From: Aliidiomarina halalkaliphila
GTDB taxonomy: Bacteria; Pseudomonadota; Gammaproteobacteria; Enterobacterales; Alteromonadaceae
Length of the DNA stretch: 64,000 nucleotides
Reading direction: 5' to 3'
Assembly: GCF_007096385.1 (NCBI RefSeq)
Contig: NZ_VJWL01000003.1
Location: 124,001-188,000, forward strand
Part shown: positions 34,708 to 42,609 of the stretch, one piece after another
Layout: each line of letters begins with the position of its first letter
Numbering within the stretch: position 1 is the stretch's first letter
Translations under genes and position numbers: made by a program
The notes under the pieces: generated by a model
Databases searched by the model: none
What the model saw: the letters and a program-made list of their open reading frames with translations, nothing else
What the model was told of the DNA's origin: nothing

Positions 34708-35280
34708 TTATCGTTGAAATGAAGGCGAGTGCATCCAGTAATGCACCACGGCCCAGCCGCCCCAACGCGCTCGCACACATAGTCCAGCGCCTGAACTTTT
34801 AAGCTCCGTAGTGCACTTCGGATAGTCGATTTCGTCGGGCCTGCCGATATGCGCTCGCACTTGCGTGCCGTCCGGCACTTCTTCGCCGAAACCTTCCAGA
34901 TACCAATTCCCATTAAAATTAGTGAGCAGTATCCGCTGCAATCCGAACTCCTGAGCCGCCTCGATAATGGGTTGAATATCTGTCGCCGTCTGCCAAGCGC
35001 CTCCGGGTACTGTGCGAACACGTCCGCGGGCTTCCACTGCGCTGCGCGTACTCCAGGCAATCTGCTTGTAATTCGTATCTTCGGCGAGTGCGAGCAGCGT
35101 TTGAATCTCACTTCCGTTCATCAACATATTGTGCAAATTGCGCACGTGATTGCTCGCCCACAAGTGCGGATTAAAAAAGGCGAGAATTAACATGATGATC
35201 GCGGCGAGTAGAAATCTTCGGCCGACGAAGCGCCATAATGAGCGAGGTTTTTTGTTTGCTGGTGATTGAGATGAATTCAT
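34708..35280 (-). CDS. Hypothetical membrane-anchored protein
   Basis: Protein of 190 residues with one N-terminal membrane helix (RFLLAAIIMLILAFFNPHLW, about residues 23-42) and a soluble periplasmic domain of about 145 residues. Motifs such as EVPDGTQVRAHIGRPDEIDY do not match a family that I know. It contains two cysteines near the C-terminal end. ATG at 35280. It is followed by YjbQ upstream on the same strand; both are minus-strand genes with 23 bp between them, so cotranscription is possible. Confidence 0.55.
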   Translation of the reverse strand: MNSSQSPANKKPRSLWRFVGRRFLLAAIIMLILAFFNPHLWASNHVRNLHNMLMNGSEIQTLLALAEDTNYKQIAWSTRSAVEARGRVRTVPGGAWQTATDIQPIIEAAQEFGLQRILLTNFNGNWYLEGFGEEVPDGTQVRAHIGRPDEIDYPKCTTELKSSGAGLCVRARWGGWAVVHYWMHSPSFQR

Positions 35281-35303
35281 ATCACTGTCCTTGTTACGCA
35301 GGA

Positions 35304-35723
35304 TTAGCTGGTGAGGGTCAGCACTAAACGACGTGACCCGCCATGATCACGATGCTCGCACAAATAAATACCTTGCCACGTGCCTACATTAAGTTGCCCG
35401 TGGCTCACGGGCAGGGTCACGCCGCTGCCGAGCAAACTGGATTTGAGGTGCGCGGGCATGTCGTCGGGGCCTTCGCAGGTGTGACGATAGTAGGGCGCGT
35501 TCTCGGGCACCATTTCATTAAAGTGGCTTTCAAAATCTTGACGCACCGTGGGATCTGCGTTCTCGTTTATGGTTAAAGACGCCGAAGTGTGCTGAATAAA
35601 TACATGCAACAGACCAGCATCGCAACGGCTAATCTCAGGAATGCTCTGTAGCACCTCTGATGTAATTAGATGAAAGCCACGCTGACGCGCTTTGAGCTGA
35701 ATGGTTTTTTGAATAACGGGCAA
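35304..35723 (-). CDS. yjbQ: YjbQ family protein (secondary thiamine-phosphate synthase-like)
   Basis: UPF0047 family protein of about 139 residues: LLHVFIQHTSASLTINENAD holds the conserved histidine, and further typical segments are HLKSSLLGSGVTLPVSHGQL and GTWQGIYLCEHRDHGG. YjbQ has weak thiamine-phosphate synthase activity, but its true role is unclear. No ATG start exists; the likely start is TTG at 35723, 7 bases after GGAG, although TTG at 35729 gives two more residues. It precedes the hypothetical membrane protein gene on the same strand. Confidence 0.88.
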   Translation of the reverse strand: MPVIQKTIQLKARQRGFHLITSEVLQSIPEISRCDAGLLHVFIQHTSASLTINENADPTVRQDFESHFNEMVPENAPYYRHTCEGPDDMPAHLKSSLLGSGVTLPVSHGQLNVGTWQGIYLCEHRDHGGSRRLVLTLTS

Positions 35724-35853
35724 AGCCAATCTCCAACACGGTTTGAAGTCCTTTAACTAAAGATACACATCTTCGGAGGATTGTTCGAGTGCACAACAAA
35801 ATCAAGCGGTAGTCTCCCACCTCTGAAGCCGGTATGCTAACCCCAGCGAAAAC

Positions 35854-35926
35854 ACAATTCCGCCCCAGGGGTGGAATTATCGAAGGCGGCTTTAAAACAG
35901 AGTTTCACCCCAGGGGCGGAATTGTT
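35854..35926. repeat. Family B pair (B1/B2), 45-bp spacing
   Basis: Two palindromic units with centres at 35,867 and 35,912, exactly 45 bp apart. The first is AATTCCGCCCCAGGGGTGGA (35,856-), the second GTTTCACCCCAGGGGCGGAA (35,902-). The linker CGGCTTTAAAACAGA is almost the same as in the pair at 37,317. This pair lies before the EB_dh-like lipoprotein gene and the next one just after it, so the gene is flanked by near-identical repeats in the same orientation. Confidence 0.85.
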
Positions 35927-35941
35927 TTGAGGGAGATGAAT

Positions 35942-37318
35942 ATGATGGGGATACTCGGAAATTGGCGGCTTGGCAAGGTGTCGGGTGTGGTTGCATTGGC
36001 GCTTTTAACGGCGGCGTGCGCGCCGTCCACGGATACAGACAAGGAGAGTGCAGAAGCGCAGGCGCCATTGGGTAATCAGGCCCAGACGCTGTATGTGGCT
36101 GCCGAGTACAACGACGACACTTTCCGTCTGCATTATCGTCTGGAAGTTGAGAACCCGAGCTGGTATCACCAATATTGGCGCTTCACCGATGGTGAGTGGG
36201 TACGCATGGGGTCGGGCGCAGATGGTCCTGATCCACATGGGCTCTATGAAGACCGCATTAGTATGATGCTCGACGACGGATCGGTTGAAGGCTTTGCTCG
36301 TTATGGGGGCTGGATGCTGATTCACCCAGGCATGCGCAGCTTGGACTCCGCTATGTCGAGCGACGCGGTGCAAGCACACCCGACGCTGGGTGAGGCGATG
36401 GGGCGTTCGGATGTGCGCAAATATATTCCGCAATCGCGCAACGTGGATCGCTATACCGATCAAGCCCGGTGGGATGATGTGAAGTCTGAGCAAGAACTGG
36501 ATGAAATGCGCGATCGCGGGGAATTCCTAGATCTATGGCAATGGCGGGCGCATCGCTCCAATCCGGTTGGCTACGCCGATAACGGCTATGTGCTTCATTA
36601 TCGGCTGAACTCGGAAGGTCGCGGTATGTATAGCGATAACCGGGATGCTGAGCTGGATCGCCCTGCCTACATGTTCGACGTTGAGAAAACCGGTATCCAA
36701 TCATTAGATTGGGATGCGTTAGTAGCCCGAGAGTACAGCCAAGACGATTGGTACTACATTTCCGAAGACATCGCGGTGCCGTTTGATGCTGAGCATGAGT
36801 GGCAAGAAGGCGATGTGATTCCGTTTCGGATGCTACAAATCCCCGATGGAGCTCGTGGCGCTATTACTGCAGATGGCGCTTATCGGGACGGCGCGTGGCG
36901 GGTGACCCTTGAACGCAGTATGCGCAGTCCAAACCGACTTGATTCCAAGCGTTTACGGGAGGGGGATGTCTATAACGTCGCCTTCGCAGTGCACCATGGT
37001 TCGGTGGGTGCGCGTCATCATCATGTGTCGTTGCCGCATCGGTTGGGCTTAGGTGTAAATACCGGGGAAGCCGAAATTATTGCCACCTACAGTGAAACAC
37101 ACTTGGCGGACACCGACTTAAATTGGTATCCGGTGGAGCTGATTTATCCGGGCCAAGTTACATGGGAATGGCTCACCAGCCAACATCCAGGGGCGGGCCT
37201 GATTAAAGCGGATATCGATATTAAAGTGTCGGATCACCATGGCTATCTGCCGCTGTTTCAACGTTATATTCAGCGTCACGAACGCCGCCTTAAGAACACC
37301 CAACCTCCTCCTGAGTAA
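35942..37318 (+). CDS. Lipoprotein with ethylbenzene-dehydrogenase-like heme domain
   Basis: Lipoprotein of about 458 residues with lipobox LLTAAC (Cys at residue 26 from the ATG at 35942). The C-terminal half has segments such as NVAFAVHHGSVGARHHHVSL and YPGQVTWEWL that resemble the ethylbenzene-dehydrogenase-related (EB_dh) heme-binding domain. It may be a periplasmic or outer-membrane-attached electron-transfer protein. The start at 35942 has GAGGGAG 6 bases upstream; the open frame extends back to 35834 only through the family B repeats. The gene is isolated, flanked by repeats on both sides. Confidence 0.7.
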   Translation: MMGILGNWRLGKVSGVVALALLTAACAPSTDTDKESAEAQAPLGNQAQTLYVAAEYNDDTFRLHYRLEVENPSWYHQYWRFTDGEWVRMGSGADGPDPHGLYEDRISMMLDDGSVEGFARYGGWMLIHPGMRSLDSAMSSDAVQAHPTLGEAMGRSDVRKYIPQSRNVDRYTDQARWDDVKSEQELDEMRDRGEFLDLWQWRAHRSNPVGYADNGYVLHYRLNSEGRGMYSDNRDAELDRPAYMFDVEKTGIQSLDWDALVAREYSQDDWYYISEDIAVPFDAEHEWQEGDVIPFRMLQIPDGARGAITADGAYRDGAWRVTLERSMRSPNRLDSKRLREGDVYNVAFAVHHGSVGARHHHVSLPHRLGLGVNTGEAEIIATYSETHLADTDLNWYPVELIYPGQVTWEWLTSQHPGAGLIKADIDIKVSDHHGYLPLFQRYIQRHERRLKNTQPPPE

Positions 37319-37386
37319 CAATTCCACCCCAGGGGTGGAATAATCGGAGGCGGCTTGAAAACAGAGTTTCGCCCCTGGGGCGAAAC
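37317..37386. repeat. Family B pair (B3/B4), 45-bp spacing
   Basis: ATTCCACCCC-A-GGGGTGGAAT (37,321-37,341) and GTTTCGCCCC-T-GGGGCGAAAC (37,366-37,386) are both perfect palindromes, centres 37,331 and 37,376. It starts inside the stop codon of the lipoprotein gene and may serve as its terminator. Linker CGGCTTGAAAACAGA matches B1/B2 with one change. Confidence 0.85.
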
Positions 37387-37454
37387 TGTTGTATCCCATG
37401 GTTGGAGAGGGGTGTAGCGGTTTTTTGCGGCCGCGGAGATCGTGGTAAAACAGA

Positions 37455-37529
37455 GTTTCACCCCTGGGGCGGAATTGTTGGAGGTTGGGGAAGAGCGGAG
37501 TTTCACCCCTGGGGCGGAATTGTTGGAGG
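37455..37529. repeat. Family B pair (B5/B6), 45-bp spacing
   Basis: Two same-orientation copies of the element starting GTTTCACCCCTGGGGCGGAA and ending ATTGTTGGAGG, at 37,455-37,484 and 37,500-37,529, identical over 30 bp. Centres at 37,465 and 37,510. The gap from B4 to B5 centres is 89 bp, nearly two periods, so a middle unit may have decayed. Confidence 0.88.
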
Positions 37530-37563
37530 TGGAATTGTTTTGCCAGCGCGGTGCGGTGGGCGC

Positions 37564-38253
37564 TTATGAGAGGGTGAGTTCGGCGAGGAGCTGCGGGATA
37601 ACGGTGCTAGCGGGGCCTTGTTTGTATTGGAAGCCGTAGGGTACGGCGTCGATATCTTGGGTAACCAGAAAGCACTGAGCGTCGGCGCGGGCATAATCAA
37701 CGAGATTCGCGAAGGGAAATACTTTTAACGACGTGCCCACCACAATCACAATATCCGCTTGCTCCACAAACCCAATGGCCTCGTCCATGTGATAGATAAA
37801 CTCGCCAAACCACACCACATGAGGACGGAGTTGGGCGCCTTTAGGGCAGGTGTCGCCTAGGTGAATGTCTTTTCCTTCAAGCTCGAACACCTCGTCGGTA
37901 AGCGAACTGCGTGCCTGGGTGACTAAGCCATGCACATGGTACACATCCGTTGAGCCAGCGCGCTCGTGCAAGTCGTCTACGTTCTGGGTAATTACCGTCA
38001 CATCGAAATCGCGCTCCGCTTCCGCCAATGCAAGGTGGGCTGGGTTGGGCTGGGCCTTATAAACATCGCGACGCCGTTGATTATAAAAATCTAACACCAG
38101 CTCGGGGTTGTTGTGAAAGGCTTCGGGCGTTGCCACGTCGTATACCGAATGGTTGTTCCACAAGCCACCATTGTCGCGAAAGGTGCCCAAACCGCTCTCC
38201 GCGCTTACGCCAGCCCCACTTAACACCACTAATTTTTTGCGCTGATTTACCAT
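37564..38253 (-). CDS. SIR2-family NAD-dependent deacylase (sirtuin)
   Basis: Sirtuin of 229 residues. Motifs: LVVLSGAGVSAESGLGTFRD (NAD binding), VITQNVDDLHERAG (catalytic region) and VYHVHGLV with the catalytic His. It removes acyl groups from lysines using NAD. The four zinc cysteines of bacterial CobB-type proteins are mostly missing: only DTCPKG is seen, as in some class III/U enzymes, so zinc binding is doubtful. The ATG at 38253 overlaps the stop of the upstream DODA dioxygenase gene by 7 bp, so the two form an operon. Confidence 0.88.
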   Translation of the reverse strand: MVNQRKKLVVLSGAGVSAESGLGTFRDNGGLWNNHSVYDVATPEAFHNNPELVLDFYNQRRRDVYKAQPNPAHLALAEAERDFDVTVITQNVDDLHERAGSTDVYHVHGLVTQARSSLTDEVFELEGKDIHLGDTCPKGAQLRPHVVWFGEFIYHMDEAIGFVEQADIVIVVGTSLKVFPFANLVDYARADAQCFLVTQDIDAVPYGFQYKQGPASTVIPQLLAELTLS

Positions 38254-39056
38254 AGATAACAACTGCCCTGCTTGCCCAACGCGGCAAAATGCCAGCTCTC
38301 CCGCAGTGTAGCATCGCCGGCGGCTCCTACGCACACATGCAAGGGCAGCAAATGCTCCTCGCGGGGATGGCAAAAACGCGCATGAGGTGCTTTGGTCCAC
38401 TCAACCAAGCGTTTATCACGTTGCTCGGCATCGCGAAGCTGCAAGGTTTCCTCTAGCCACTCCTCAAAGGCCAAATTCTTGGCGTCTGCATCTACATCCG
38501 ATGGGCGAAAGAACTCGCGCATATTATGAAACGAAAATCCCGACCCGATAATCAACACATTTTGCTCGCGCAGCACCGCTAACTGCCGCCCGAGCTCGAG
38601 ATGAAAACGAGGGTCTAACTCGGGGTGCAGGGAAATCTGCAAGGTGGGCACATCGGCTTCTGGAAATAACAACAAACCGGGGATAAACACACCATGGTCT
38701 AACCCTCGCTTTGCATCTAATTCAGCGGGAATACCTGCATCAATTAGGGATTGCTGTATACGCGCAGCCAACGTAGAAGCCCCCGGCACAGGATACTTGA
38801 ACGTATAAGCCTCGACGGGAAAGTTGTAATAGTCATAATACAGTTCGGGAGAAGGCGCAGCAGTAATCAGTAACGGCGACGCCTCCCAATGGGCACTGAT
38901 GTACACTATAGCGTCGGGCTTGGACACCTGAGTATGAAGATATTCGCGAATGTCGCGAAAGCGCCGTACCATATCCTCATGACTCGGGTCCCCCAACAGT
39001 GGCAACGGGCCACCCCCGTGGGATACAAATAACACCGGTTGCTTCGACGGTAACAT
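38247..39056 (-). CDS. ygiD: Extradiol dioxygenase, DODA/YgiD type
   Basis: Protein of 269 residues of the class III extradiol dioxygenase family (4,5-DOPA dioxygenase, YgiD). Metal and catalytic histidines are visible: VLFVSHGGGPLPL, YISAHWEASPL, GLDHGVFIPGLLL and FSFHNMREFF. It cleaves catechol-type rings with Zn or Fe. The ATG at 39056 with GGAGG before it is preferred over the TTG at 39068. The sirtuin gene overlaps its end, so both are made together. A LysR-type palindrome lies upstream of it. Confidence 0.88.
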   Translation of the reverse strand: MLPSKQPVLFVSHGGGPLPLLGDPSHEDMVRRFRDIREYLHTQVSKPDAIVYISAHWEASPLLITAAPSPELYYDYYNFPVEAYTFKYPVPGASTLAARIQQSLIDAGIPAELDAKRGLDHGVFIPGLLLFPEADVPTLQISLHPELDPRFHLELGRQLAVLREQNVLIIGSGFSFHNMREFFRPSDVDADAKNLAFEEWLEETLQLRDAEQRDKRLVEWTKAPHARFCHPREEHLLPLHVCVGAAGDATLRESWHFAALGKQGSCYLW

Positions 39057-39119
39057 ACAGACCTCCAACGGCTTGCTCAGCGAACCTTCCCCATTAAACG
39101 CAGATTAAATAGTTTTTGC

Positions 39120-39149
39120 ATTCTAATTTTTAGAATAAAAGATTAGAAT
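39120..39149. promoter_or_regulatory. ATTCTAA palindromic operator region
   Basis: ATTCTAA-TTT-TTAGAAT (39,120-39,136) is a perfect 17-bp palindrome, and TTAGAAT occurs again at 39,143-39,149. It lies between the divergent DODA/sirtuin operon and the DoxX-LysR unit. LysR proteins bind T-N11-A palindromes of this size, and the LysR gene at 39,696 is the natural candidate. Binding is inferred. Confidence 0.6.
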
Positions 39150-39217
39150 ATATCCAATACATTGAATTAATGATGTGTTCTACAGTATGCCCACATACAC
39201 AAATTGAGGGCATTCTG

Positions 39218-39673
39218 ATGACAACATCATTCATGAAAAAACACGCATGGTTACGTAAATTATTTACCACGGACGGTGGCTGGGGCGCTTTAGTATTGCG
39301 CGTGCCCGTAGGCATTATTTTTGCCGCCCACGGTGCGCAAAAGCTATTTGGCTGGTTTGGCGGCCACGGTTTAGAGGGCACTGCTGGCTGGATGGAAAGT
39401 ATTGGCTTGGCTCCGGGACTACTCATGGCATTTCTTGCCGGTGCCGCAGAGTTCTTTGGTGGTCTGTTTTTGATTCTCGGCGTACTGACTAGACCATCGG
39501 CCGTGGTACTCGCCTTCACCATGATTGTGGCCATTTTCGCTGTGCATTTTGAGCACGGATTATTTCTAGCAAACAACGGCTATGAGTTTGGATTAGCGTT
39601 ACTAGCGGCCAGTGTGTCGTTAGCGTTCACCGGAGCCGGGAAACTTTCCGCCGACGGAGCGCTTACCAAATAA
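39218..39673 (+). CDS. DoxX family membrane protein
   Basis: Membrane protein of 151 residues with four helices. DoxX signatures: VGIIFAAHGAQKLFGWFGGH with the HGxQK motif, then AAEFFGGLFLILGVLTRPS. DoxX proteins belong to quinone-linked complexes that protect against thiol-reactive and oxidative stress. ATG at 39218 with GAGGG upstream; in-frame codons before it cross the operator. It precedes a LysR gene by 22 bp and is divergent from the DODA gene. Confidence 0.88.
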   Translation: MTTSFMKKHAWLRKLFTTDGGWGALVLRVPVGIIFAAHGAQKLFGWFGGHGLEGTAGWMESIGLAPGLLMAFLAGAAEFFGGLFLILGVLTRPSAVVLAFTMIVAIFAVHFEHGLFLANNGYEFGLALLAASVSLAFTGAGKLSADGALTK

Positions 39674-39695
39674 GCCGTGCATAACGGAGCTTCCT

Positions 39696-40580
39696 ATGGC
39701 GCGCTCGACCATCACCCAATGGCAAATGTTCAAAGCAGTGGTAGAGTTCGGTGGCTTTAATCAAGCCGCCGAACGCATCCACAAAAGCCCGTCGAGTGTG
39801 CACAATGCGGTGCAGAAATTAGAGCAGCAGTTGGGTGTCGAGTTATTTCAAATGCATGGTCGTAAGTTAGTGCTTACTGCTGCGGGTGAGCACCTATTGC
39901 GACGCATCGACTATTTACTTCACGAAGTAGAGCGAATGGAACATGTGGCCAGTAATATGCAGGTGGGCATTGAATCGAGCCTACGCATTGCCGTCGATGA
40001 AGCCTTTCCAAAAGAGCCATTGTATCAAGCACTCTCTAATGTTTCGGAAGAGTTCCCGCTGATTCGTATCGAGGTGCTTGAAACCATTCTCTCCGGTGCC
40101 GACGAATTGCTGCAGCAGGGCAAGGCCGACGTGTCGCTGTCGCCTTTCACCCTCTCGGAAAATCTCAGTGAAGATATTTGCACGGTAAAGTTTGTGTTGG
40201 TGGCTAGTAACGATCATCCTTTAAGTAAAGCGCTGGAACCCCTCACGCTAGAACATCTCAAGGCCCACCGCCAAATCGTATTGCGGGATTCCGCCCTCAA
40301 AAAGCAAACCAATTATGGCTGGCTGGGGGCCGATCAGCGCTGGACCGTTAGCCATATTGCCAGCTCCATTGAGCTCATTCGCCGGGGTTTAGGCTACGCC
40401 TGGCTACCCGAGCACGCGGTGGCAACTAGTTTAACCGATGGTAGCCTACAGGCATTGAACTTGGACCGCGGTGCTGTGCGCTCCACGAACTTCTATCTGA
40501 ACTTCACCGATGCCGAGCTTCTCGGTCCGGTAACCCGAAGTTTTCTAGGACAAATCCGCTATCTTACGATGGCTTGTTAG
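39696..40580 (+). CDS. LysR-family transcription regulator
   Basis: LysR-type regulator of 294 residues: winged helix-turn-helix (MFKAVVEFGGFNQAAERIHK, then SPSSVHNAVQKLEQQLGVEL) and a normal effector domain. It is in the same unit as the DoxX gene and probably regulates it and the divergent DODA/sirtuin operon through the ATTCTAA palindrome. ATG at 39696, 22 bp after doxX. The co-inducer is unknown. Confidence 0.9.
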   Translation: MARSTITQWQMFKAVVEFGGFNQAAERIHKSPSSVHNAVQKLEQQLGVELFQMHGRKLVLTAAGEHLLRRIDYLLHEVERMEHVASNMQVGIESSLRIAVDEAFPKEPLYQALSNVSEEFPLIRIEVLETILSGADELLQQGKADVSLSPFTLSENLSEDICTVKFVLVASNDHPLSKALEPLTLEHLKAHRQIVLRDSALKKQTNYGWLGADQRWTVSHIASSIELIRRGLGYAWLPEHAVATSLTDGSLQALNLDRGAVRSTNFYLNFTDAELLGPVTRSFLGQIRYLTMAC

Positions 40581-40602
40581 TTAATTCCCGGTTCCACTCT
40601 GA

Positions 40603-40626
40603 AACCGTAACCGTAACCGTAACCGT
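40603..40626. repeat. Short tandem repeat AACCGT x4
   Basis: Four perfect copies of AACCGT, followed by CACCGG, lie between convergent genes. It is a simple hexamer repeat, prone to slippage, with no visible function. Confidence 0.8.
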
Positions 40627-40663
40627 CACCGGAATCTCGATAGCCGACGGTTAATTCGCCTCT

Positions 40664-41236
40664 CTATGATGCTTGTAAATCAATAAACGGCAGCAATCGG
40701 GCCACATTCAAAGCATCGTCGATACCCCGGTGATGGGCCCCAGCGAATTTAAACTGGTGATATTCAAGGGCGTGTAGCAAGCCACTTTTTGCTTTGCGGG
40801 AGAGGCCGTTACTTTTGCGCCATAAGGTTTTTAAGTTCACGTGGGGGAGCGCAAAAAACTTAGGCGCGCATTGGTGACGATTCTGTTCCACGGTAATTTG
40901 ATTGCGATCGTAGTTGCCCCAAGAGCCCCAGCACACAAATGAATAATTAGCGAGCCAGTGATCCATGGCCGCAATCACCTGAGGGTATAAATCGGCTTGA
41001 TCAACATCGCTTTGGGTTATGCTCGTCAGCGAGGTGCAAAATTCACTTAAAGTCGGACGTTCTAGAGGGCGTACCAAAAAAGAGCGGGAATCAATCACCT
41101 CACCTTGCAGTGTTGCCACAACACAACCAAACTCAATCACTTCCATATCTTCAACGGTCTGCATGCGGTGTAAGCCCGGAACATGATCATCCCAACAGGT
41201 GGCTTCTAAATCAACAATCAGTACTAATTCTTCCAT
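40664..41236 (-). CDS. DEDDh 3'-5' exonuclease
   Basis: Protein of 190 residues of the DnaQ-like exonuclease superfamily (ERI1/KapD type). ExoI is LVLIVDLEATCWDD (Asp, Glu), ExoII is CWGSWGNYDRNQI (Asp) and ExoIII is AHHRGIDDALNVARLL (His, Asp), so the DEDDh site is complete. Substrates of close families are RNA 3' ends or small RNAs. ATG at 41236. Monocistronic; tail-to-tail with the LysR gene across the AACCGT repeat. Confidence 0.88.
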   Translation of the reverse strand: MEELVLIVDLEATCWDDHVPGLHRMQTVEDMEVIEFGCVVATLQGEVIDSRSFLVRPLERPTLSEFCTSLTSITQSDVDQADLYPQVIAAMDHWLANYSFVCWGSWGNYDRNQITVEQNRHQCAPKFFALPHVNLKTLWRKSNGLSRKAKSGLLHALEYHQFKFAGAHHRGIDDALNVARLLPFIDLQAS

Positions 41237-41352
41237 GGCAGATACTACTCCTTGCGCCCATTACGTCCTTATATCGTCTCCCCATCATAACCAAATTAAA
41301 GTGAAAGCCAAGCCATTTGTTGTGAGTTGTATAACTTGGGCTAACATAAATA

Positions 41353-41394
41353 AATTTATGATAAACATAAAATAATAATTGCAAATCATAAATT
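41353..41394. promoter_or_regulatory. AATTTATGAT inverted repeat
   Basis: AATTTATGAT (41,353-41,362) and ATCATAAATT (41,385-41,394) are perfect inverted 10-mers, 22 bp apart, in an A+T-rich region between divergent genes. They are probably operator or promoter elements for the membrane protein gene at 41,516 or for the exonuclease gene. Confidence 0.4.
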
Positions 41395-41515
41395 GATTAT
41401 CTATATTCTCATCAGTTGCTCATTTATAGAACGTAAAGATGAGCGCGCAAACTAACTAATTTAAGCGATAGCCGAAATGTTCCCTGTGGGTTTGGTTAGC
41501 GCAAGGAGAGACACC

Positions 41516-42124
41516 ATGAATTCCAATCCTTATCAATGGGCCGGAGTGGCCGCGTTATTACTCGCTGTATTGTTCCCAATCTACTGGTTACACCCGGTGA
41601 ACTATCTGGCCGTCACAAATTTCCAAGAAATCCTGCGTGATGATTTAATGACACTAAACGGCTGGGATGCGTTGTTTGTGCTGATAGGCGCGCTTGAAGT
41701 CTATGTCTATGTGATGCTGGCCCGTATGTGCAAAGACCAAGTGAATGGCGAGTTACCCGCGATACTTTTATATGTAATGGCCGGAATTGTTGTGGTGTTT
41801 ACAAGTACTGTCTTGTTTGATGTCGCCGTTGCTGTCGGCTTGATTCCAGAAGTGACCAGCTCGGTGATGTTCTTAGTGCTTGGCGCGAGTATCACTCTGT
41901 TAGTGTTGTACTCTCTGGTTGCATTGATCTTTGCCATCAGCTTGCTGATCCGTTTCGCGGCCCTACCGACATTAATCAAAATCTTCGCCATTGGTATTTT
42001 GTTGTTAAGCCTGATGCAACTCACCATCATTCTTGCTGTAGTGAACGTGTTCTTATTCCCAGTGCTGCTTGTGCTTTTGGCCATTCAATTCTTCCGCAAC
42101 GACCACAGCGTTGAAGTGGTTTAG
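41516..42124 (+). CDS. Hypothetical polytopic membrane protein
   Basis: Protein of 202 residues with five or six predicted membrane helices (GVAALLLAVLFPIYWL, ALFVLIGALEVYVYVMLARM, AGIVVVFTSTVLFDVAVAVG and others). I do not recognise a family. The ATG at 41516 follows AAGGAGAG closely. It is followed 30 bp later by a small XRE regulator gene on the same strand, an arrangement also seen for DUF2975-type membrane protein plus YozG-like regulator pairs; the membrane protein here could be of that kind. Confidence 0.7.
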   Translation: MNSNPYQWAGVAALLLAVLFPIYWLHPVNYLAVTNFQEILRDDLMTLNGWDALFVLIGALEVYVYVMLARMCKDQVNGELPAILLYVMAGIVVVFTSTVLFDVAVAVGLIPEVTSSVMFLVLGASITLLVLYSLVALIFAISLLIRFAALPTLIKIFAIGILLLSLMQLTIILAVVNVFLFPVLLVLLAIQFFRNDHSVEVV

Positions 42125-42154
42125 TATGGGCCCCGATCTAGGAGTGCAGTTGCG

Positions 42155-42361
42155 ATGAATATACGCGTAAATCTCGATGTGGAATTGGCCAAGAATAAGA
42201 TGTCGCTCACGGAATTATCGGAGCGGGTAGGGATTTCCATGACCAACCTGTCACTGCTTAAAACCGGCAAAGTGAAAGCCATTCGTTTTAGCACCCTGGC
42301 TGCTATCTGCGCAGCACTCAATTGTCAGCCAGGGGATTTATTGGAATACGAAGCGGATTAG
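42155..42361 (+). CDS. YozG-like helix-turn-helix regulator
   Basis: Protein of 68 residues, almost only a Cro/C1-type helix-turn-helix: MSLTELSERVGISMTNLSLL, then KTGKVKAIRFSTLAAICAAL and CQPGDLLEYE. This is the YozG-like group of short XRE regulators, usually paired with a membrane protein gene as here. It probably represses its own operon. ATG at 42155; its stop codon overlaps the end of an outer-membrane protein gene remnant on the other strand. Confidence 0.88.
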   Translation: MNIRVNLDVELAKNKMSLTELSERVGISMTNLSLLKTGKVKAIRFSTLAAICAALNCQPGDLLEYEAD

Positions 42362-42438
42362 AAGCGGTAGCCAAGGGTTAGGAAGCCGATACCGCGAGTT
42401 TCGATCTGGCCGTCATCGGAAAATAGGCCACAGAACAC
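42358..42438 (-). pseudogene. Remnant of an outer-membrane protein gene (C-terminus)
   Basis: Read on the minus strand, this stretch ends in GLFSDDGQIETRGIGFLTLG followed by YRF and TAA. The terminal aromatic and alternating strand pattern are the signature of an outer-membrane beta-barrel C-terminus. Upstream of it, toward hipB, the frame runs into stops and the A+T-rich hipBA promoter region. The rest of the gene is missing, which fits truncation by the arrival of hipBA. Confidence 0.65.
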
Positions 42439-42549
42439 CCAATAGCATACAGAACACACAAGTCATATAATGACCCTGTAAAAGCACATTAAATAATTTT
42501 AAAGCTATAATGTAACGAATAAAGCTCTTTATTGCTTATTTCTATAGTG

Positions 42550-42558
42550 TGCTATAAT
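42550..42558 (+). promoter_or_regulatory. hipBA promoter, extended -10
   Basis: TGCTATAAT is a perfect extended -10 element (TGnTATAAT) 52 bp before hipB. An A+T-rich stretch with several AATGT/ACATT-like words surrounds it and may hold HipB operators. Confidence 0.6.
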
Positions 42559-42609
42559 AAGTACATTAAAAACATATAAGGCAATAATGAGCAAATTAAA
42601 GGACATTAC

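Noticed and set aside
35834-35941. N-terminal extension of the EB_dh-like lipoprotein
   Set aside because: The extension is translated family B repeat; the lipoprotein signal begins at 35942 with a good ribosome-binding site.
37455-37529. Possible CRISPR mini-array (30-bp repeats beginning GTTTCACCCC with short spacers)
   Set aside because: Only two repeats per site, 15-bp linkers instead of about 30-bp spacers, partly identical linkers between distant sites, dispersed copies in both orientations and no cas genes.
37442-37700. Short open frames on both strands across B5/B6
   Set aside because: They are created by the repeat (reading FTPGAELLEV twice) and have no independent support.
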